From: Acholoe squamosa
Lineage: Eukaryota > Annelida > Polychaeta > Phyllodocida > Polynoidae
NCBI GenBank assembly: GCA_949317995.1
Contig: OX439041.1
Coordinates: 47,167,269-47,231,268 of the forward strand
Length of the DNA stretch: 64,000 nucleotides
Direction: 5' to 3'
Part shown: positions 59,651 to 64,000 of the stretch, piece after piece
Numbering within the stretch: position 1 is the first letter of the stretch
Layout of the letters: each line of letters opens with the position of its first letter
The notes under the pieces: model-generated
Told to the model about the DNA's origin: nothing
Database searches by the model: none
Seen by the model: the letters and a program-made list of their open reading frames with translations, nothing else
Program-made: the position numbers and the translations under genes

Positions 59651-60640
59651 AGGCACTTACCTAGTTTTCAAGACTTTGTCCCATGCATTTTATCTTTTAA
59701 GCAATGGATAGATCTCATCAAAAGAAATGGATTTGCTCTTTAAATGAAGTCTTTATGCCAAGTATAAGGGAAGTTATGAATGATTAAAGACCCCAAATCA
59801 AACCCAAAATTCTGCCACTATTAGGAGTTTAAATAGGGCCCAGATTTGTGATCAAGCATATCTGATACAGGAGTGACTATATCTCTTAAATCATTGTTTT
59901 TGACTATTTTCTTTTCATTTATGGAAGACTTCCCCATAAAAGGTTGAAAATCAATGTATCATATCAAAATTTAACAATTTAAAGGGATTTTATCTTGATC
60001 TAATATCATCTGCGGTTTAGCGATCTCACAGAATTGGCGCAAAATTATGGAGTTGATATGGGATCTTTAATCAGTCAGAATTTCCCTTTAAATTGATGTA
60101 AAGACTTCATTTAAAAAGGAAATCCACTTATTTTTATCAGCTCTATCCATTGCTATATAAATGATATACATAGGATTGGATTCTAGCAAACAGACAAGGA
60201 CCTAACATGGAGAAGCTGGTGGAAGGGTGATAGCGAATGGCACACTAAAATTTTGTTGGGGTCTGGCAAACATCCTGTTCCCCTATGAAATGAAAAAATC
60301 TAGACAGTTTCTAAACCATTTTTTTCTGTAGAAAGTGTGGGAACTATTCTCTTTTATGTGAGATTTGGCCTTTATACCAAAAAATGATTTCAAAGTTATG
60401 GGGTAACTTCACTTGGGGAGAATGGGATGTTTATCTGAATCAATTATTTCTCAGATAGATTCTTATTAAACCCCTAATCAATCCCTTTAAAATGAGCCCA
60501 TGTTTGTTAAGATCCTCCAATAAATAGCTACACAATGAGCTTGCAAAAAAGGAGAGTTTAGCACTCCCCAGTTTCAGCTTTATCACAGTTTCACACCTCC
60601 ACTGCAGCAGAACCATGCACTGGGGGTAGGTAAGTGCCTA
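59650..60640. mobile_element. ~990-bp hAT-like insertion within the retroelement
   Basis: The ends TAGGCACTTACCTA and TAGGTAAGTGCCTA are inverted, flanked by CAGTAATT duplications. It contains the long-TIR segment at 59701-60153 and no transposase ORF. Removing the insert with one duplication joins an open frame, so it landed after the retroelement was in place. Confidence 0.75.
59701..60153. mobile_element. 453-bp segment with ~125-bp inverted ends
   Basis: Starts GCAATGGATAG and ends CTATCCATTGC. The inversion continues inward through TTTAAATGAAGTCTTTA, AAGGGAA and GATTAAAGA to about 59825 on the left and 60030 on the right, with moderate divergence. It lies only 51 bases inside the left end of the hAT-like insert, so it is either nested in it or is its core. 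No clear target duplication. Confidence 0.65.
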
Positions 60641-60806
60641 CAGTAATTGGGTACTTGATGTTGCAAAAGATACTACCACCTTGGGTAAACTCAATGAAAT
60701 TCTCACTGATTATGAAACCTCTGCAGTAAAGTTAGACAACCATATTCTAGATAATGATGGTGAACTAAACAATGATAACATTGGTTTTCCACCTGTGGCG
60801 AGTGAC
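60641..60806 (+). pseudogene. Acidic linker ORF segment, right part
   Basis: The frame from 59649 resumes here: WVLDVAKDTTTLGKLNEILT, then an Asp/Asn-rich run (DNHILDNDGELNNDNIGFPP) up to VASD at the MITE insertion. No domain recognised. After the MITE the same frame meets a TGA within three codons, then stays open into the reverse-transcriptase ORF (QLFVNKQNGGWETEI). Confidence 0.5.
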
Positions 60807-60809
60807 TTA

Positions 60810-61097
60810 GGGAGTGGTCATTTATTATCAACAGGGGGGGGGTGGTGGGTTTGAGGGGGGGGCGTAAAAAATTCTGACCCCTCTCGAGGGGGGGCTAAAA
60901 AAAATTTGACCACTCTTGAGGGGGGGGCTAAAAAAATTTACCCTCTTTTTAGCAAAAAAGCCCGCGCGCTACTGTAGATCAAATAGGGGGCGCGAAAACT
61001 CTCCGCGCCTCTGGCGCGGGGGGGCGCAAAATTTTTTTACTGCCGTCGAGGGGGGGGCGTAAACCCCCCCCCCTGTTGATAAATAATGACCACTCCC
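60810..61097. mobile_element. 288-bp PIF/Harbinger-like MITE with TTA duplications
   Basis: The ends GGGAGTGGTCATTTATTATC and its mirror (CAACAGGGG inside) are inverted for about 33 bases. TTA flanks both sides (60807-60809 and 61098-61100), the 3-bp TWA duplication of PIF/Harbinger elements. The interior is a set of G-rich runs with TCTCGAGGGG and TCTTGAGGGG repeats and a short CGCGCC-rich core. A truncated relative is at 30395-30540. Confidence 0.82.
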
Positions 61098-61100
61098 TTA

Positions 61101-62213
61101 GTATGACAGAACGCGATACAGTTGTTTGTCAACAAACAAAATGGCGGATGGGAGACAGAAATCATTCTCCCTGAAGCTAACGATTGGGATGATTTACCAA
61201 AATTTGTGGGATTTACTTCAGGTGATGACATCTATAACCAGTTAGCTGCTTTTCACAACTGTGAGTTACCTGTATTTTGTATTGAAGTTATTCCCGGTAA
61301 TTATATTCCCATCTTCGTTGCTTGTCTAACCAGTGAGTGCAAGTGCACTTACATACTACAGGGAGCTGTTACTCCAATCCGACCGTGTCAATTTAGTAGC
61401 TATTTCGGTTCATTCTCTAGCTTGTCTACAGATGATTGGTATGTAATGAGAGGAGTGTGCAGAGGCTTCCGCATTGTAGATCACGGCTGCACTACCACCT
61501 ACTATAGTGGTAATTACTCTTCTGTGACTCAAGGTAGTTTTAAAGCAGAAATGACAGAAAAAATATGTAATGAGATCGCTTCTGGCAAAGTCCGTCAAGT
61601 TACTCATAAGCCTAGGTGTGTACACTCCTTAGGGGGGATAATAAAACCCGATGGTTCTCTCAGACCCATAACGGACTGCTCATCACCAGATGAGCTATGT
61701 ATAAATTTGTACATGGACAATTCTTGTAAAAATTCCATTACAACAGTGTAGACGATGTGGTAAAAGCACTAGAACATATTGACTGCTCATAGACAATTTC
61801 AGGGGTTCAAATGGGAAATTGAAGGCGAAGACTGTTGGTTTGAAGACATCTGCATCTGTTTTGGTCTGAATTGTGCCCCTTGAATATTCTCTCAAATTAC
61901 GAATTTTTGTGTCAAGTGTTGTCACCATGATGGGGTTCAACGTTGTATAAATTATTTGGATGATTTCATTGTGATTGGACCTGATTATGAAACATGTGCT
62001 GAGTCTCAGGGTAAATTACATAATGTACTAGAAACCCTGGGATTTACGGTATCATCAAAAAAAGTGGTCACTCCTACACAACGGGTCAAGTACTTGGGTA
62101 TCATAATTGATTGGACAAATATGACTCTATCAATTGATCTGACAAAGTGGAGAGAGTTGTGGACTGTGTTGGGAAGTTGCTGGATAAAAGGTGGTGTTCA
62201 AGGAAATTATTAG
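61101..62213 (+). pseudogene. DIRS-type reverse transcriptase, broken
   Basis: Open from about 61122 to TAG at 61749 (209 codons): GVCRGFRIVDHGC, then RCVHSLGGIIKPDGSLRPIT with DCSSPDELCINLYM, the fingers region of reverse transcriptases of tyrosine-recombinase retroelements. ALEHID follows in the next frame, but the codons that should carry motif A (the first catalytic Asp) are missing between it and FQGFKWEIEG near 61800, apparently a deletion of about 20 codons. Motif B is CFGLNCAP at 61855-61880 followed by TGA. Motif C is YLDD at 61953-61964, then KYLGIIIDWTNMTLS. A further frame change occurs near 62180. The enzyme copies element RNA to DNA; this copy cannot. Confidence 0.85.
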
Positions 62214-62870
62214 AACAAACCGCGGGTCTATTGGCACATTGTGCCACAGTGGTAAGAGGGGGACGCACCTTCACCTGCCATATAATGCGCTTCGAGATGC
62301 TGATTCTCATTGTAGACGGATCAATATTTCCGAACTAGCCAGGCAAGACTTAAAGTGCTGGAGTAAGTTATCGGTCACTTTTAATGGCAAGGCCAGAATA
62401 TTTGACAAATCATGTAGAAATGTGGTTCTGACGACAGATGCATCATCCACTATTGGCTTTGGTGGGTATTCCGAAGATAATTATTTCTGGGGTCTATGGT
62501 CTGAAACCAAGGATGAAGACTTATGTTGTCTTCACCAGGTGCCTGCTCCTAAGGATAATGTAATTGTGGATAATATCAATGTAGGCAAACTCTGGCCTTT
62601 AGTCACTGCAGCTCACAGGTGTTCTGAAAATTGGAGAAACCGTGTTTGTGGTGACGGACAATACCCAAGTATACTATATGCACTAAAAACTGGTAGAGGT
62701 AAAAATGCCACCACTATGGCTTGGCTATGAGAACTGTTGTGGATAACTTCCGTGTACAACATTTATCTAAAAGCTTCATGGGTAAGATCTGAGGATAATG
62801 TCTTGGCAGACTCCCTATCTCGTCTAAAAAACCCAGATTGTATAATGGTGTGCGGGGTGATATGATATTG
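62214..62870 (+). pseudogene. RNase H domain of the DIRS-type element, broken
   Basis: Downstream of the RT thumb: LARQDLKCWSKLSVTFNGK, then VVLTTDASSTIGFGGYS (first catalytic Asp in TTDAS) and WGLWSE in one open frame (to 62730). A frame change near 62645 separates it from VVTDNTQVYYM (TDNT is the later catalytic Asp). The last block, reading VLADSLSRLKNP near 62800-62835, is the C-terminal signature of RNase H in these elements. It degrades RNA of the RNA-DNA hybrid. Order RT-RH-YR is that of DIRS elements. Confidence 0.8.
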
Positions 62871-62949
62871 GATTTCAAATATCGTTGCAGACCTGGACTC
62901 TCTCAGAAATCATTGGAGGCAGCTGAGGTCCCTGTGTTGGTCTGAGAAT

Positions 62950-63792
62950 ATGAAGAAATCAAATAAGTCTAGATGGAAAAAGCTGCGTCCTGCTCCTGTA
63001 AGTGTGGAGACAGTGTGTCTGTATATCACTTATTTAACTGAAGCTGTGTCTTATGTAACCATCACACATTACATTTCATCAGTATGGAATCTACACAAGC
63101 ACCTTGGGTTGGAGTACCCTACACCTTCAGCCTTTTTAATCCATCAGACACTGATGGGTGCTAAGAGACTGCTTGGCTGTGCATCAACACCAGCTCTACC
63201 TATTACACCTGAAAATCTGTTGGTGATTTACAAGCTACTTGACTTATCCAACTTCGCTGACCTCAAGTTTTAGTGTGCTGTTCTCTTGTCATTCAGGTGC
63301 CTACTTCGAGTCAGTCATATCACCAAATCCCCACATGCCTTACTTCTCAAGGATATTGAGTTTACTTCATCGGGCATGGATGTGGTGGTACACAGTTCTA
63401 AGACTGTCCAATATAACTAACGTGAAAACCGTAAACCGGTAATTGAATCCCCTTCAAGCCTCTTGTGTCCTGTGAGGTTCCTTAAACTTTATATTTCATC
63501 CCTCAAGAAGCAACTTCCTAACCAACAGCTGTTTGGATACGCTTACAACAGCTACAACTCCTGGCTGAAGTCCCTATGTACTGCCATAGGACTAGTGGGG
63601 CATTATTCTACCCATAGCATTCGCCGAGGATCTGCTACATACCTCTCTACCTGTATGCCATTGCAGGATGTCAAGGCTTATGGAGATTGGCGTAGCTGGG
63701 CCGTTCTCTTATATCTTGCAGATAATTATACTACCCCTTCTCAAAAGGACTTCTTAGTCTCGGAACAACTATCCAAGTACTACATGTATTAA
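62950..63792 (+). pseudogene. Tyrosine recombinase (integrase) with two nonsense codons
   Basis: A single frame from 62950 to TAA at 63790, broken only by TAG at 63271-63273 and TAA at about 63418. N-terminal SAM-like core-binding part: VETVCLYITYLTEAVSYVTI, YISSVWNLHKHLG. Catalytic part: CLLRVSHIT (first Arg, about 63300), HSIRRGSATYL (His-x-x-Arg, about 63610), GDWRSWAVLLYLA (Trp in the His/Trp position, then the likely nucleophile Tyr, about 63681-63720). All catalytic residues are still present. In DIRS/Ngaro elements this enzyme inserts a circular DNA copy without target duplication. Only the stops inactivate it, so it is the best preserved part of the element. Confidence 0.85.
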
Positions 63793-64000
63793 GTGAGGCA
63801 ATGTTTTTTGGCTATTTTGGCCTCCCCACTCCAATGTTCGTGGGACTTAGGGCAAATGTACTAACCCCTTCACCTTGGTTGTTGCAAGAATATGGATACC
63901 GTATTCATTCATGAATATGGTTCTATATTGTTGGGGACAGACCATACTTCCATAACTTCCCACTAGGGGGTCTCTCATGTATACCACTTATTCCCACCTA
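63793..64000 (+). other. 3' flank of the DIRS-type element
   Basis: AT-rich sequence after the recombinase stop. DIRS elements end in inverted or split direct repeats; none could be matched to the 5' side here, and the window ends before the 3' terminus is certain. A dyad ATTCATTCATGAATAT lies at about 63903. Confidence 0.35.

Overview
This is a gene-poor stretch of eukaryotic, almost certainly animal, nuclear DNA. It is AT-rich and full of microsatellites, TIR transposons, foldback elements and SINE-like sequences. Intron-type splice signals are present, and there are no bacterial operons. A marine invertebrate is likely: a SINE begins with a GTGAGTGAG...ACGCC block like one I associate with molluscs. 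The species cannot be fixed from sequence alone. 

Only one convincing host gene is visible: a first coding exon of an LHFPL-family tetraspan membrane protein on the minus strand (45779-46253), ending at a clean CAG|GTAGGT donor. Its downstream exons were not found. 

The right end (about 56.7-64 kb) holds the most interesting object, a decayed composite retroelement in + orientation. Its ORF1 has a basic N-terminus, a coiled coil and an L1-like RRM/CTD, and its reading continues into a NADAR-family domain (57002-58321). After it come an EEP (LINE-type) endonuclease segment (58655-59500), an acidic linker, a DIRS-type reverse transcriptase (61101-62213), RNase H (62214-62870) and a tyrosine recombinase (62950-63792). 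It is riddled with stops and frameshifts, has apparently lost RT motif A, and was later hit by a hAT-like element (59650-60640, which carries or contains a long-TIR element) and a PIF/Harbinger-like MITE (60810-61097, TTA duplications). Whether the EEP/NADAR half and the RT-RH-YR half belong to one element or are a LINE 5' half joined to a DIRS element cannot be settled here. 

Layout of the rest: 0-1.2 kb, a 25-bp minisatellite interrupted by a palindrome-bearing insert with promoter-like motifs; 3.9-4.6 kb, a degenerate tandem repeat; 6.7-7.5 kb, a palindrome, a foldback MITE and a tRNA-like SINE; 8.5-13.3 kb, SINEs, one with a perfect 14-bp target duplication; 15.3-16 kb, two inverted-repeat elements; 16.9-17.7 kb, a ~180-bp tandem array; 18.65 kb, a 44-bp minisatellite; 19.4 kb, a MITE; 36.1-39.2 kb, a 3.1-kb foldback element whose arms are made of ~162-bp tandem subunits; 40.1-40.9 kb, another ~180-bp array; 41.7-42.5 kb, a TIR element; 48 kb, two adjacent copies of one MITE, each with its own 5-bp duplication; 50-52.3 kb, microsatellites and a CCCCACA-type repeat; 53.3 kb, a second palindrome of the family seen at 0.4 kb; 55.4-56.7 kb, a CAGGGGCGGATCC-ended hAT-like element. 

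Perfect TGACGTCA (CRE) sites occur at least eight times and RFX X-box-like palindromes several times. They may mark regulatory DNA or simply ride on repeats.
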